Positions 1-11,036 of a stretch of 64,000 nucleotides of DNA are shown one piece after another (within the stretch, counting starts at the first letter, position 1; the number at the start of each line of letters is the position of its first letter). Made by a program: the position numbers and the translations under genes. The notes under the pieces were generated by a model. It searched no databases. It was given only the letters and a program-made list of their open reading frames with translations, and had not been told where the DNA came from. The stretch spans positions 558,001 through 622,000 of the forward strand of contig NZ_FQWU01000002.1 in NCBI RefSeq assembly GCF_900129765.1, read 5' to 3'. The stretch comes from Massilia sp. CF038. Lineage in GTDB: Bacteria > Pseudomonadota > Gammaproteobacteria > Burkholderiales > Burkholderiaceae_D.

Positions 1-1
1 C

Positions 2-91
2 ATCGCCTTTTGCGCTGCCAATGTCGACGGCCGCAGCCATGGCGCCCTGATCGTGCTGCTGCGCGCTGCCCTCACTGCCAAGATCGGCTAA
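2..91 (+). CDS. C-terminal 29 residues of an unidentified protein (5' cut by window)
   Basis: An open frame runs from the window edge to TAA at 89-91 and encodes an alanine-rich tail ending LTAKIG. Codon use is GC-rich like its neighbours. It is too short to assign a family. It is followed by about 65 bp before the next gene on the same strand. Confidence 0.45.
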   Translation: MAFCAANVDGRSHGALIVLLRAALTAKIG

Positions 92-156
92 GCGCCCTAC
101 CAAGTATCTGTATGGCATGTTAGGCTAGCGGCGTCGCCACTGCCCATCCATACTGC

Positions 157-762
157 ATGACCCTCATAAAGTTTATTGAAATCCTGGCGATTCTGGTTGG
201 CGCGTTCTCCGGTTTTATCGAAGCGCGCCGCAAGCGCATGGATTTGGTGGGCGTATTTACCGTCGCTTTCATCACCGCGTTTGGCGGCGGCACCCTGCGC
301 GACATTCTGCTCGACCGCCGTCCCCTGTTCTGGGTCACGCACCAGGAATACGCAATTCTCATCTTCATTCTGGCTTTGATCGCCGCCCCCGCCATTCGTA
401 CATTGCGGCAGGTGGTCTCCGAACGCATGATCGTCATTGCCGATGCAATTGGCCTTGGCTTGTTTTCGATTGCTGGCGTGGCGTCTGCGCTGGAAGCGAA
501 CATGCCGATCTTTATCGCCTCGATGATGGGGGTGATCACCGGGATTTTCGGCGGCGTACTGCGCGACATTGTCTGTAACGAAGTGCCGATGGTATTCCGC
601 GACGGGAAACCATATGCCATCTGCGCTTTTATCGGCAGCTGGATGTATTTGATTATGAAAAAATTCGGCGCAGAGCCGGATTTGGCGCTGTGGTCCAGCG
701 CCACCGTGATTACCGGCTTGCGGCTGATTACCTGGAAATTCGATATGCGCATGGGTCGCTGA
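157..762 (+). CDS. TRIC-type cation channel family protein (UPF0126/YadS-like)
   Basis: A 201-residue, very hydrophobic protein with about seven predicted membrane helices, the usual length for the bacterial TRIC/UPF0126 family. It is built from two repeated modules. Each carries the glycine-rich family motif: GGGTLRDILLD at about 43-53 and GGVLRDIVCNEVP at about 132-144, in helices 2 and 5 where the trimeric channels have their kinked, pore-lining glycines. Bacterial relatives are inner-membrane monovalent-cation channels, but the ion carried here is unknown. There is no clear Shine-Dalgarno sequence before the ATG; the start is chosen because it gives the normal family N-terminus. The gene stands alone and its neighbours add no functional hint. 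Confidence 0.88.
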   Translation: MTLIKFIEILAILVGAFSGFIEARRKRMDLVGVFTVAFITAFGGGTLRDILLDRRPLFWVTHQEYAILIFILALIAAPAIRTLRQVVSERMIVIADAIGLGLFSIAGVASALEANMPIFIASMMGVITGIFGGVLRDIVCNEVPMVFRDGKPYAICAFIGSWMYLIMKKFGAEPDLALWSSATVITGLRLITWKFDMRMGR

Positions 763-895
763 ATCCAGTGAAAGCGCGCGCCCCATTTCGCCAATTTTTT
801 CCATTTAGCCTGATCGCTTTCTTCGCCACGCACAGCACCGCTGCATACATGCGCTGCATACATGCGCTGCAACTTTAAGCGAGAAAAGGAACAAA

Positions 896-1399
896 ATGAA
901 TTACACCAAGGCTGTATCGCTGTTGATTCTGTCGCTTGCCTGCATGGGCGTGGCCGGCGCCGCACCAGCCGGCAAGAAAAAAACAACGCCACCGAAAACC
1001 GCAACGAAAATAAACGCGTGCAAGCCGGACGAGGTGCGGCGCATTGCCACGGAAGTGGCTACGCTTGCCGGCGCCAATGCCCCAACTGGTGCCACCCGCC
1101 TTGCTTACGAAGTGCTGTGCGGCTCTGGCCCCCAGTCGGAGGCCGCAATTCAGGCCGGTGTGACGCCCACCATCGCGCACTATGATATCTATGGTTCGGA
1201 AGACAAAATGGTGACCACGGAATTACCCGGTAGCTCGGTCCATCCGCAAGATATGCAAGCCTGGAACGTCATCGTGGATATGCAGGACGACATCATCTAC
1301 GTCAGGTACAACGGTGGCGCTGCCAACGATTACGACTTCACTCTGGTCTTCATTGAGGATGTATGGCGGATCATGACAACGTCCACCTTCCGACCATAG
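896..1399 (+). CDS. Small exported protein of unknown function
   Basis: 167 residues, starting after a good ribosome-binding site (AAAAGGAACAAAATG). The first 22 residues form a signal peptide ending in AGAAPA, followed by a lysine/threonine-rich linker (about 25-40). The mature part has two cysteines (about 41 and 82) that could form a disulphide. It ends in a compact beta-rich segment (YVRYNGGAANDYDFTLVF, then VWRI), a pattern seen in small periplasmic domains. No family is recognised. It is likely periplasmic and monocistronic. Confidence 0.7.
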   Translation: MNYTKAVSLLILSLACMGVAGAAPAGKKKTTPPKTATKINACKPDEVRRIATEVATLAGANAPTGATRLAYEVLCGSGPQSEAAIQAGVTPTIAHYDIYGSEDKMVTTELPGSSVHPQDMQAWNVIVDMQDDIIYVRYNGGAANDYDFTLVFIEDVWRIMTTSTFRP

Positions 1400-1540
1400 A
1401 AAAGGAACACTGTGCTCAAGCTTTATCGAAACATGAAAGAACCCGCCAGGTAGCGCACCTTACACCTCAAAGACGACGCTACCACGCACGCTGCCCACGC
1501 CCGGCCGGTCGTATCGGTCGAGCCTTGGACAGTCGCAAAT

Positions 1541-1918
<378 letters not shown>

Positions 1919-1927
1919 CTAAACGTT

Positions 1928-3172
1928 TCAGTGGCCCACACCCAGCAATAGCGGCAGCCATGCGGCCAGCAGGATCGCCAGCAATCCCAGCCCGGTCCTG
2001 ATGCCATAGGCAAAACTACCGGCGGCAAACGCGGCGACCAGCTTGCTCAGCGTGTTGGCCGACAATGCCAGGAGCAGCGCCAGTTCGGCATCGCGTGCGC
2101 CAACAGTACCGGCGGCGGCCAGTGACAATACCGATGCCGCCGCCGCGTGAAAATCGAGTAGTCCGGCCAGCACGGCGCCAGCCCACGCGGCTTGGGAACC
2201 AAGCCAGGCGTTGGCGTAGGCCATGCCCACACTGGCTGCACTTAAAATCACGGCAAAGCCACACGCCTGGCGCAGACTGAACGCATGTCCGCTGGCGTCA
2301 ACGCTGCTGCCAGCCTTGCCCTGCAGCGTCATGCTGATTGCTGCGACCAGCATGGTGCCCACGCCGCCCGCGCCGATCAGCGGCGCCAGCACGCCGATTT
2401 GTCCCGGCGCCACCGTCAACGTGACGAGCAGTAGCAAAAAGAAGGTCGCGACGTTCGACATCAGCGCCCCGCTGACGCATGCCCCAAACAGGCGCGGGTC
2501 ACCCTTGGCCCTGGCGCCCATGGCAGCCGTGGTCGCCACGCTGGACACAACGCCTGATGCCAGCCCCGATAAAGCCATGCCGAGCCTGGCACCGGCAATG
2601 CGCAGCGCCACATGCGCCGCCGCCTGGATCGTCATGATCAGAATTGCCAGCCCCAGCAAACGGTGAGGGTTAATTCCCAGAAGCCAGGCAGTGCGTCCGT
2701 CTGGCAGCAAAGGCAACAGCACCAGGGCCGCTGCGCCCAGCACCAATCCGTCACGCAATTCATGGTCCTTGAGGCAATCACGTACAAAATGGTGCATGTG
2801 GCTGCGCAGATGCAGCATCGCTGCCACAACGACGGCGCTCCCCGCCGCAACCTCTGGATGGCTTACCGCTGTTACGCCAAGCAGGTAAGTCACGAACAGC
2901 GCCAGTTCGGTGGTGATGCCGGGATCATCGGAACGGTCGCGCCAGCAGGCAACGACGCTCAGCGCCACGACCAGCAAGGCGCCAGCTGCCACCAGCGCGC
3001 CTGCGCTCAACTGCGCTAGAGCGCCACCAAGCGCGGTAAGAGCAAAGCTGCGCAGACCGGCGTAGCCTCGGCCGGGACCAGTGCCCTTGCGGCGCTCGCG
3101 ATCGATCCCAATCAGCAGTCCGCAACCAAGTGCGACTGCGAGCGCACGTGTGCTTTCCAATTCAAATGCCAT
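1928..3172 (-). CDS. MgtC/SapB-like membrane protein with DUF4010 domain
   Basis: 414 residues with roughly eleven hydrophobic helices. The N-terminus carries the MgtC/SapB signature LLIGIDRERR (about 19-28), followed by GLRSFALTALGGAL. The remainder matches the long DUF4010-type extension, rich in Ala/Gly/Leu helices. MgtC family members are inner-membrane proteins linked to Mg2+ limitation and, in Salmonella, to inhibition of the F-type ATPase. DUF4010 forms are poorly characterised. SD GGAAGAACGAAC precedes ATG. It lies between glnB and the phosphorylase gene on the same strand. Confidence 0.82.
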   Translation of the reverse strand: MAFELESTRALAVALGCGLLIGIDRERRKGTGPGRGYAGLRSFALTALGGALAQLSAGALVAAGALLVVALSVVACWRDRSDDPGITTELALFVTYLLGVTAVSHPEVAAGSAVVVAAMLHLRSHMHHFVRDCLKDHELRDGLVLGAAALVLLPLLPDGRTAWLLGINPHRLLGLAILIMTIQAAAHVALRIAGARLGMALSGLASGVVSSVATTAAMGARAKGDPRLFGACVSGALMSNVATFFLLLLVTLTVAPGQIGVLAPLIGAGGVGTMLVAAISMTLQGKAGSSVDASGHAFSLRQACGFAVILSAASVGMAYANAWLGSQAAWAGAVLAGLLDFHAAAASVLSLAAAGTVGARDAELALLLALSANTLSKLVAAFAAGSFAYGIRTGLGLLAILLAAWLPLLLGVGH

Positions 3173-3262
3173 TGTTCGTTCTTCCGTCTTTTGAAGTGGT
3201 GGGGGAGATCGTTCTTGTGCCGGCTAAACGCGCGTGACACGGTTCGCTGGCACGGCCCACCG

Positions 3263-4765
3263 TCAGGACTGAATCGTGACAAGATGTTCCTGGCGTTCGG
3301 CAAACGCGCGCGCATAAGCGAGCGCACCAGGCGATTCCGCATGCAGCGTCAGCAGGGGCTGGCCCACTTCCAGCGTTGTTCCCAGCGGCGCATGAAACAC
3401 AAGCCCGGCGGCCTTCGCCGTTGGCGCGCCGGCCAGCTTGGCCACCTGCGCGAGCAACCGGTTGTCAATTGCTACCACCTGCCCGCGATGCTGCGCTTCC
3501 AATACGTGGGTATGGGCGCTGCGCGGCGGTGACCGCATGCCGCCCTGAGCCTCGCAGATGGACTGGAACTTGCGCCAGGCCAGGCCGGACGCCAGCGTTT
3601 CCCGCGCCAGCGCCATACCCTGGCCCGGCCCGGCTCTGCCCCCCATTTCCAGGACCGAGGCGGCCAGCAACAATGCGCGCTGGCGCAAGTCGTCGGGCGC
3701 ATCGGCCTGGTTTTGCAGCACCGCCAGCACGTCAAAGGCCTCAAGGGCAGGACCAATACCGCGCCCGACCGGCTGGGTGCCATCGCTGGCTACCACTTGC
3801 ACCGTGATGCCGAGCGCCGCGCCAACCTGGATCAGGCGTTCCCCCAGCGCCCGCGCGCTGTCGGCCGAACGGACCTTGACGGTGCGCCCGACGGGAATAT
3901 CGATGACCACATGGGTCGAACCGGCCGCGATTTTCTTCGACAGGACTGACGCCACCAGCATGCCATCGCTGTCCAGTCCAAGGGGGCGCTCAACCCGGAT
4001 CAACAAGTCGTCGGCGGGGCTGAGCGCCACCGCGCCGCCCCAGACGATGCAGCCGCCTTCCTGCTCCACGACCCGGCGCATGTCCGGCAACCCGAGTGCG
4101 ACCGGAGCCAGCGTTTCCATCGCGTCTGCCGTCCCTGCGGGCGACGTAATGGCACGCGATGAGGTTTTCGGCATGATCAAGCCGCACGCAGCCACAATTG
4201 GCACCACCAGCAAGGTCGTGCGGTTGCCGGGCAAACCGCCCACACAGTGCTTGTCGACCACGATATCGCTATCCCAGTGCAGGCGCTGGCCGGCGCCTGC
4301 CATGGCACGCGTGAGCGCAATGGTCTCGGCCGTATCCAGCCGGCCGCCCGAGCATGCCGTGATGAAGGCAGCCAGTTCGATGTCCGAATAGCGTCCGGCA
4401 CTGACATCGCTGATAATGGCGCCGGCCGCGTCGCCAGTGAGCGGACGGCCGTAAATCTTCGCGCGCACCGAGGAAAACGACAGCAGCGGCGCCGGGTGGT
4501 TCACCAGCACCGCGTCGCCGTCATCGCCGCCCAGCGCGCGCCAGGCAGCTTCAGACAGACCAATCTCGTCCCCGGCGAGCAAATCAAAATGCACCACGTT
4601 CAAGGTCGCCACCACGCACGTGCCGGCACGCCACAACTCGATGCGCGAGCGCGCTTCGAACCCTTCCGACTTGCACACATTGCAGTCGCTGCGCATATAC
4701 GCCACCGGTTCCTGATAAGTATCGATACCCAGGCGCCGCATGCGCAGGCTGGCGCCCCCGCTCAT
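3263..4765 (-). CDS. Thymidine phosphorylase family protein (AMP-phosphorylase-like)
   Basis: 500 residues, longer than DeoA (about 440) and like AMP phosphorylases, which carry an extra N-terminal domain (here about 1-100). The nucleoside phosphorylase core follows, with the phosphate-binding loop KHCVGGLPGNRTT at 172-184. That loop is the version found in archaeal AMP phosphorylase and the bacterial 'putative thymidine phosphorylase' group rather than in DeoA. The C-terminal hammerhead domain contains GMRSPPRSAH (about 409-418). These enzymes cleave nucleoside or nucleotide glycosidic bonds with phosphate. The gene overlaps the upstream MBL RNase by 4 bp (ATGA), so the two are translationally coupled, which suggests joint RNA/nucleotide turnover. 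The true substrate cannot be read from sequence. Confidence 0.85.
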   Translation of the reverse strand: MSGGASLRMRRLGIDTYQEPVAYMRSDCNVCKSEGFEARSRIELWRAGTCVVATLNVVHFDLLAGDEIGLSEAAWRALGGDDGDAVLVNHPAPLLSFSSVRAKIYGRPLTGDAAGAIISDVSAGRYSDIELAAFITACSGGRLDTAETIALTRAMAGAGQRLHWDSDIVVDKHCVGGLPGNRTTLLVVPIVAACGLIMPKTSSRAITSPAGTADAMETLAPVALGLPDMRRVVEQEGGCIVWGGAVALSPADDLLIRVERPLGLDSDGMLVASVLSKKIAAGSTHVVIDIPVGRTVKVRSADSARALGERLIQVGAALGITVQVVASDGTQPVGRGIGPALEAFDVLAVLQNQADAPDDLRQRALLLAASVLEMGGRAGPGQGMALARETLASGLAWRKFQSICEAQGGMRSPPRSAHTHVLEAQHRGQVVAIDNRLLAQVAKLAGAPTAKAAGLVFHAPLGTTLEVGQPLLTLHAESPGALAYARAFAERQEHLVTIQS

Positions 4766-6123
4766 GTCAAATCCACTTCATCGAGGTAGCCGGGAACCTC
4801 GCAAGGCCAGCGCAGTTCGTTCTGCATGCGCAGGCGCAGCGCGTCGGCAGCGGCCGGCTCGCCGTGGGTGATGAAGGTGCGCTGCGGCCGCGTTTTAAAC
4901 TGGCCCAGCCAGCCCAGGATTTCGTCCGCATCCGCATGGGCCGATAAATTGGTGATCTGCTTGACCTGGGCCCGCACCGGCACATATTCGCCGTGGATCT
5001 TGATGGCCGGGACGCCTTCGAGCATGGCTGCGCCGCGCGTGCCACCGGCCTGAAAGCCGGCAAACAGAATCGTGTTGCGCGGGTCTGAAGCAAACGCTTT
5101 CAGGTGGTGCAGCACGCGCCCGCCCGTGGCCATGCCGCTGGCTGCCACAATCACCATCGGCACGGTGCGTTCATTGAGCGCGATTGATTCTTCCACGCTG
5201 TTGACGATGGTGGCTGCGTGACGCATGGCATTGCACTGCTCATGGCTGAGCCGATGCTGGTGCAAATGCTTCTGGTACAGCGCCGTGGCGTCAGCCGCCA
5301 TCGGGCTGTTCAAGTAAATCGGCAAATAGGCGGCAATCTCGCCGCGCTCCTTGAGCCGGAACATATCGTACAGCAGCGACTGCGCCCGTCCTACGGCGAA
5401 CGACGGAATGATCGTCACACCGCCGCGCGCAGCCGTCTCGCGAATGGTCTGGCCCAGCAGGATCAGCGGGTCGGCCGGATCGTGGCGTTTGTCGCCGTAG
5501 GTCGACTCGACCACCAGATAGTCTGCGTTGGCAATCGGGGTCGGCGCCACCATCACCGGATCGTTCTGGCGCCCCAGGTCGCCGGAGAACACCACGGTCT
5601 TGCCCTCGCAGTACAAGGTGACGATAGCAGCCCCCAGAATGTGCCCGCCGAGCGATAGTTCCGCCTCGATGCCCTCGCTGACAGAAAAACGGGTCCCGAA
5701 TTCGACCGGCGCAAAGAACTTGAGTGCGCGAACGGCGTCCGCCTCGGAATACAGCGGCAACGCGGGACTGTGCTTTGCATAGCCGTGCCGGTTGGCGAAA
5801 TTGGCTTCCTCTTCCTGCAGGTGGCCGCTATCAGGCAGTAAAATTTTGCACAGGTCAAAGGTGGCAGCGCTGCAGTAGATCTTGCCCCGGAAGCCATCCT
5901 TGATCAGCAGCGGCAGATAGCCGCTGTGATCAAGGTGCGCATGCGTCAGTACCACCGCGCTGATCTCCGAAGGCGGCACTGGAAAGATGCTGCGGTTGCG
6001 CAGCCGCAGTTGCTTGTAGCCCTGGAACAAGCCGCAATCGACGAGGACTTGCTTGCTGCCGCTCGTGACCAGATATTTAGACCCGGTCACGGTCCCTGTT
6101 GCACCGAGGAATTTGAGTTTCAT
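4762..6123 (-). CDS. Metallo-beta-lactamase fold, beta-CASP-type RNA-processing hydrolase
   Basis: 453 residues from the ATG at 6123, chosen for its good SD (GGAAAGGTG) and for starting directly at the MBL fold (MKLKFLGATGTVTGSKY). A TTG-initiated extension to 6174 has no SD. The zinc motif HAHLDHSG lies at 61-68, followed by further MBL motifs (GHILGAA, FSGDLG, AESTYG-like VESTYGDK). A beta-CASP region and the C-terminal RNA-metabolising tail with NLSAHADADEILGWLGQF complete the archaeal CPSF/Ysh1-like architecture. Family members are endo- or exoribonucleases. The stop overlaps the phosphorylase start by 4 bp. Confidence 0.88.
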   Translation of the reverse strand: MKLKFLGATGTVTGSKYLVTSGSKQVLVDCGLFQGYKQLRLRNRSIFPVPPSEISAVVLTHAHLDHSGYLPLLIKDGFRGKIYCSAATFDLCKILLPDSGHLQEEEANFANRHGYAKHSPALPLYSEADAVRALKFFAPVEFGTRFSVSEGIEAELSLGGHILGAAIVTLYCEGKTVVFSGDLGRQNDPVMVAPTPIANADYLVVESTYGDKRHDPADPLILLGQTIRETAARGGVTIIPSFAVGRAQSLLYDMFRLKERGEIAAYLPIYLNSPMAADATALYQKHLHQHRLSHEQCNAMRHAATIVNSVEESIALNERTVPMVIVAASGMATGGRVLHHLKAFASDPRNTILFAGFQAGGTRGAAMLEGVPAIKIHGEYVPVRAQVKQITNLSAHADADEILGWLGQFKTRPQRTFITHGEPAAADALRLRMQNELRWPCEVPGYLDEVDLT

Positions 6124-6208
6124 CGCAACACCTTTCCGTTGTTGATAACGGAATATCGTGTATATGATCAACAAAAACCTTGCGGTGGATCAAATTGGAG
6201 ACATATGG

Positions 6209-8224
<2,016 letters not shown>

Positions 8225-8300
8225 CCGGTCAATCCTGTAAATGGCAGAGCGGCGCCGCGCACGGAAAAACGGCGCGCGCCTTTTTGCGTAGAATGGGCCT

Positions 8301-9440
8301 ATGAATTATCGCACGCATATTGCCTCTTCCCTGTCCGAGATCGGCCAGGCCGACTGGGACGCATTGGTCAACGCCCAGGCCGACGCCAATCCCTTCCTGT
8401 CCTACGCTTTCCTGCACGCGCTGCACGAATCGGGCAGTGCATGTGCGGAAACTGGCTGGCAGCCGCAATTCCTCACCCTGCACGACGGCGCGGAGCTGGT
8501 CGCCGCCCTGCCCCTGTACGTCAAAATGCACAGCTACGGCGAGTACGTATTCGACTGGGCATGGGCCGACGCCTACCAGCGCAACGGGGTCGATTATTAC
8601 CCCAAACTGCTGTCGGCCATTCCATTCACGCCTGTCACAGGCGCGCGCCTGATGGCACGCGACGAGAATGCCCGGGCTGCCCTGCTGCAGGTGCTGCGCG
8701 CCACACAACAGGCGTCCGAAGTGTCGTCCACCCACATCCTGTATCCACCCGAAGCACAGGCGAAGCAGTTGGAAGACGCGGGCTTCATGCTGCGCAGCGG
8801 CGTGCAGTTCCACTGGCTAAACGCTGGGTACCGCGACTTCGACCAATTTCTGGACACGCTGGAAAAGAAAAAGCGCAAGAACATCCGCGCCGAGCGGCGC
8901 AAGGTCATGGACGCGGGCGTCACGCTGCGCCGTGTGCGTGGCGCCGACACCACCGAGGATGACTGGGTCTTTTTCAACCGCTGCTACCAGCGTACATACA
9001 AGGCACACCATTCCTCGCCCTACTTGAACATCGACTTTTTCCTGCGCATCTGGCAGACCATGCCGGAGAACGTTTTGCTCGTGATCGCAGAGCGCAATGG
9101 CAAACGGATCGCCGCCTCGCTGGTCATCCACAATGCGGATACGCTGTATGGCCGTTACTGGGGCGAGCTCGAACACGTCCCTTGCCTGCACTTCGAAGCG
9201 GCCTACTACCAGCCGCTGGAGTTCTGCATTGAACAGAAGATCGCCGTCTTCGAAGGCGGTGCGCAGGGCGAACACAAAATGGCACGGGGCTTTCTGCCCA
9301 CCCGCACCTGGTCCGCGCACTGGCTGGCGCACCCTGCCTTCTCCGATGCGATCGAACGCTTCCTGGAGCGCGAAAAAGGCGGTATCGACGATTACATCGA
9401 CGAACTGAACGACCGCAATCCCTTCAAGGAACCGTCTTGA
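8301..9440 (+). CDS. FemAB-like (DUF482) GNAT-fold acyltransferase family protein
   Basis: 379 residues, the typical length of the FemAB_like/DUF482 family. Visible family segments are [17 protein letters not shown] near the N-terminus, the charged block [13 protein letters not shown] (about 191-203), and the C-terminal [19 protein letters not shown] (about 324-342). Family members resemble peptidyl-tRNA-dependent FemX ligases and GNAT acetyltransferases. The biochemical role is not established. It is divergent from nadE with a 76-bp spacer. Its stop codon overlaps the start of the next gene (TTGA). Confidence 0.85.
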   Translation: MNYRTHIASSLSEIGQADWDALVNAQADANPFLSYAFLHALHESGSACAETGWQPQFLTLHDGAELVAALPLYVKMHSYGEYVFDWAWADAYQRNGVDYYPKLLSAIPFTPVTGARLMARDENARAALLQVLRATQQASEVSSTHILYPPEAQAKQLEDAGFMLRSGVQFHWLNAGYRDFDQFLDTLEKKKRKNIRAERRKVMDAGVTLRRVRGADTTEDDWVFFNRCYQRTYKAHHSSPYLNIDFFLRIWQTMPENVLLVIAERNGKRIAASLVIHNADTLYGRYWGELEHVPCLHFEAAYYQPLEFCIEQKIAVFEGGAQGEHKMARGFLPTRTWSAHWLAHPAFSDAIERFLEREKGGIDDYIDELNDRNPFKEPS

Positions 9441-9829
9441 TCTCGCACGTCTTCATCGGCATCACCGACTATGAGCGCGCGTTGGCGTTATATGGCGCCG
9501 TGATGGATGCGCTGGGCATGCAAGCCAAGTTCGCCGACGCCCAGAAGCCGTGGGCCGGCTGGACGGCGCCTGGTCAGCCGCAACCCCTGTTTGTGATTGC
9601 ACGTCCGTTCGACCAGCAAGCGCAGGCCAGCGGCAATGGCCAGATGGTCGCGTTGCTGGCCCCATCGCGCGCGGCCGTCGACACAGCCTACGCAGCCGCG
9701 CTTGTACACGGTGCAGTTAGCGAAGGCGCGCCGGGTCTGCGCCCGCACTACCACGCCAACTATTACGGCGCCTACTTCCGCGACCTTGATGGCAACAAGC
9801 TCTGTGTCTGCTGCCACGATCCTCTGTAG
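9437..9829 (+). CDS. VOC (glyoxalase/bleomycin resistance) family protein
   Basis: 130 residues. The N-terminus SHVFIGITDYERALALYGAVMDALG and the C-terminal ANYYGAYFRDLDGNKLCVCCH show the paired beta-alpha-beta-beta-beta modules of the vicinal oxygen chelate fold, with the usual YYGAYFRDLDGNK ending. The start is a TTG whose last two bases begin the TGA stop of the upstream FemAB-like gene. No in-frame ATG exists near the fold's N-terminus, so TTG is the only reasonable choice. It is probably co-translated with its neighbour. The substrate is unknown. Confidence 0.82.
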   Translation: MISHVFIGITDYERALALYGAVMDALGMQAKFADAQKPWAGWTAPGQPQPLFVIARPFDQQAQASGNGQMVALLAPSRAAVDTAYAAALVHGAVSEGAPGLRPHYHANYYGAYFRDLDGNKLCVCCHDPL

Positions 9830-9832
9830 GAT

Positions 9833-10765
9833 CTAAGCGCGCCGCCGTGCGCGCCCGGGTTCGTCGCGGTCGTGCACAAATAGCGACGGCTGGCTGTCGG
9901 CAAAATCGCGCAGCATGTTCCACACGGCGCGCACCCGCTGCAGACGATATAGATCGGTCGGCGCGGCCAGCCAGAACGATCGCTCCGCAAAAAACTGGTC
10001 CAGCACGCGCACCAGACGGCCATCATTGGGCACCGCATACGGTGGCGCCATGATCAGTCCCATGCCCAGCGACGCCGCCTCGATCTGGGCCGGCATGCCG
10101 GTGCAGCACAAGCGCCGGCGCGGCGTGAATCCTAATTCGTCGAGATAAGTCAGCTCGCGGCTGGCCAGTCGGTCCTGCACGTAATCGACAAAGTCGTGCT
10201 GGGCCAGATCCGCATGTTCGCGTATCGGCTTGTGGCGCGCCAGGTAATCGGGCGAGGCATACACGTACAGCCGGAAGGTGGCCAGTTTGGTGATCATGTA
10301 GCGCCCTGTGGTGGGCGGATCTAGCATCACGCCCAAGTCGGCCTCGCGGTTGGCCAGGTTGGCAAAGCGCGGCAGCACCAGCAAGTCCACATTCAATTCC
10401 GGGTTGGCCTGCAACAGATTCACCAGCAGCGGCGGCACCACGCGCACCGCAAACAGCTCCGGCACGCCCAGTCGCACAACGCCATGTACTGCCACTTCGG
10501 CCCCGCTCAACTGCTCGGTGGCCGCCAGGGCTGCGCTCTCCATCGCTTCGGCGTGCGGCAGCAGCGCCTGACCCATGTCGGTCAGCTCGTAACCTTCGCG
10601 GCTGCGGTCGAACAAGGTGGTGCCAAGCTGCGCTTCCAGACGGTCGATGCGGCGCGCCACCGTGGTGTGTTCGACCTCAAGACGGCGCGAGGCGCCGGAC
10701 AAGGTACCGGCACGTGCCAGTTCAAGAAAGAACCGCAGATCGGTCCATTCGGGCAGGGTATGCAT
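9833..10765 (-). CDS. LysR-type transcriptional regulator
   Basis: 310 residues from the ATG at 10765. The longer reading to 10828 is rejected because the winged HTH starts at PEWTDLRFFLELAR and a GAGA ribosome site lies 8 bp upstream of this ATG. HTH at about 6-65 (GTLSGASRRLEVEHTTVARRIDRLE); effector-binding domain at about 90-295. It is divergently transcribed from the TonB receptor operon, the classic arrangement of a LysR regulator and its target. The shared 271-bp region holds two identical-type palindromes (10800 and 10913), one 35 bp before this gene's start, consistent with autorepression plus activation of the operon. The inducer is unknown. Confidence 0.9.
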   Translation of the reverse strand: MHTLPEWTDLRFFLELARAGTLSGASRRLEVEHTTVARRIDRLEAQLGTTLFDRSREGYELTDMGQALLPHAEAMESAALAATEQLSGAEVAVHGVVRLGVPELFAVRVVPPLLVNLLQANPELNVDLLVLPRFANLANREADLGVMLDPPTTGRYMITKLATFRLYVYASPDYLARHKPIREHADLAQHDFVDYVQDRLASRELTYLDELGFTPRRRLCCTGMPAQIEAASLGMGLIMAPPYAVPNDGRLVRVLDQFFAERSFWLAAPTDLYRLQRVRAVWNMLRDFADSQPSLFVHDRDEPGRARRRA

Positions 10766-10799
10766 GTTGTCTCTCGTTATTTTGTATTTGTGCGACATA

Positions 10800-10817
10800 T
10801 TGTGCACTAGTGCACAA
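10800..10817. promoter_or_regulatory. Palindromic operator 1, TTGTGCA-N4-TGCACAA
   Basis: A perfect 18-bp palindrome (TTGTGCACTAGTGCACAA) lies 35 bp upstream of the lysR start codon. It fits the LysR T-N11-A consensus. The same two 7-bp arms recur with the same 4-bp spacing at 10913. Position close to the lysR start suggests autoregulation. Confidence 0.75.
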
Positions 10818-10909
10818 GTGAACACCAAACCACGGAAACAACACGTTGCGGCGCATCAAAAGTGTGGGGGAAATTGTACGTACGCCCAATAATGCCAGTA
10901 CCTTAGCTC

Positions 10910-10933
10910 GCATTGTGCATTTTTGCACAATGC
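10910..10933. promoter_or_regulatory. Palindromic operator 2, TTGTGCA-N4-TGCACAA
   Basis: Arms GCATTGTGCA (10910-10919) and TGCACAATGC (10924-10933) are perfect inverted repeats around TTTT. The inner 7-bp arms are identical to those of the first palindrome, with centres 113 bp apart. It lies 104 bp upstream of the TonB-receptor start, a usual place for a LysR activation site. Confidence 0.75.
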
Positions 10934-11036
10934 TTGGGCGTGTCATTATCTTTCGGACAAAATCGAATGAGGGCACACTGCAGGCCATGCGATCACGACC
11001 GCATATCACAAATAAAAAAACTAGGAGACTTGCCTC

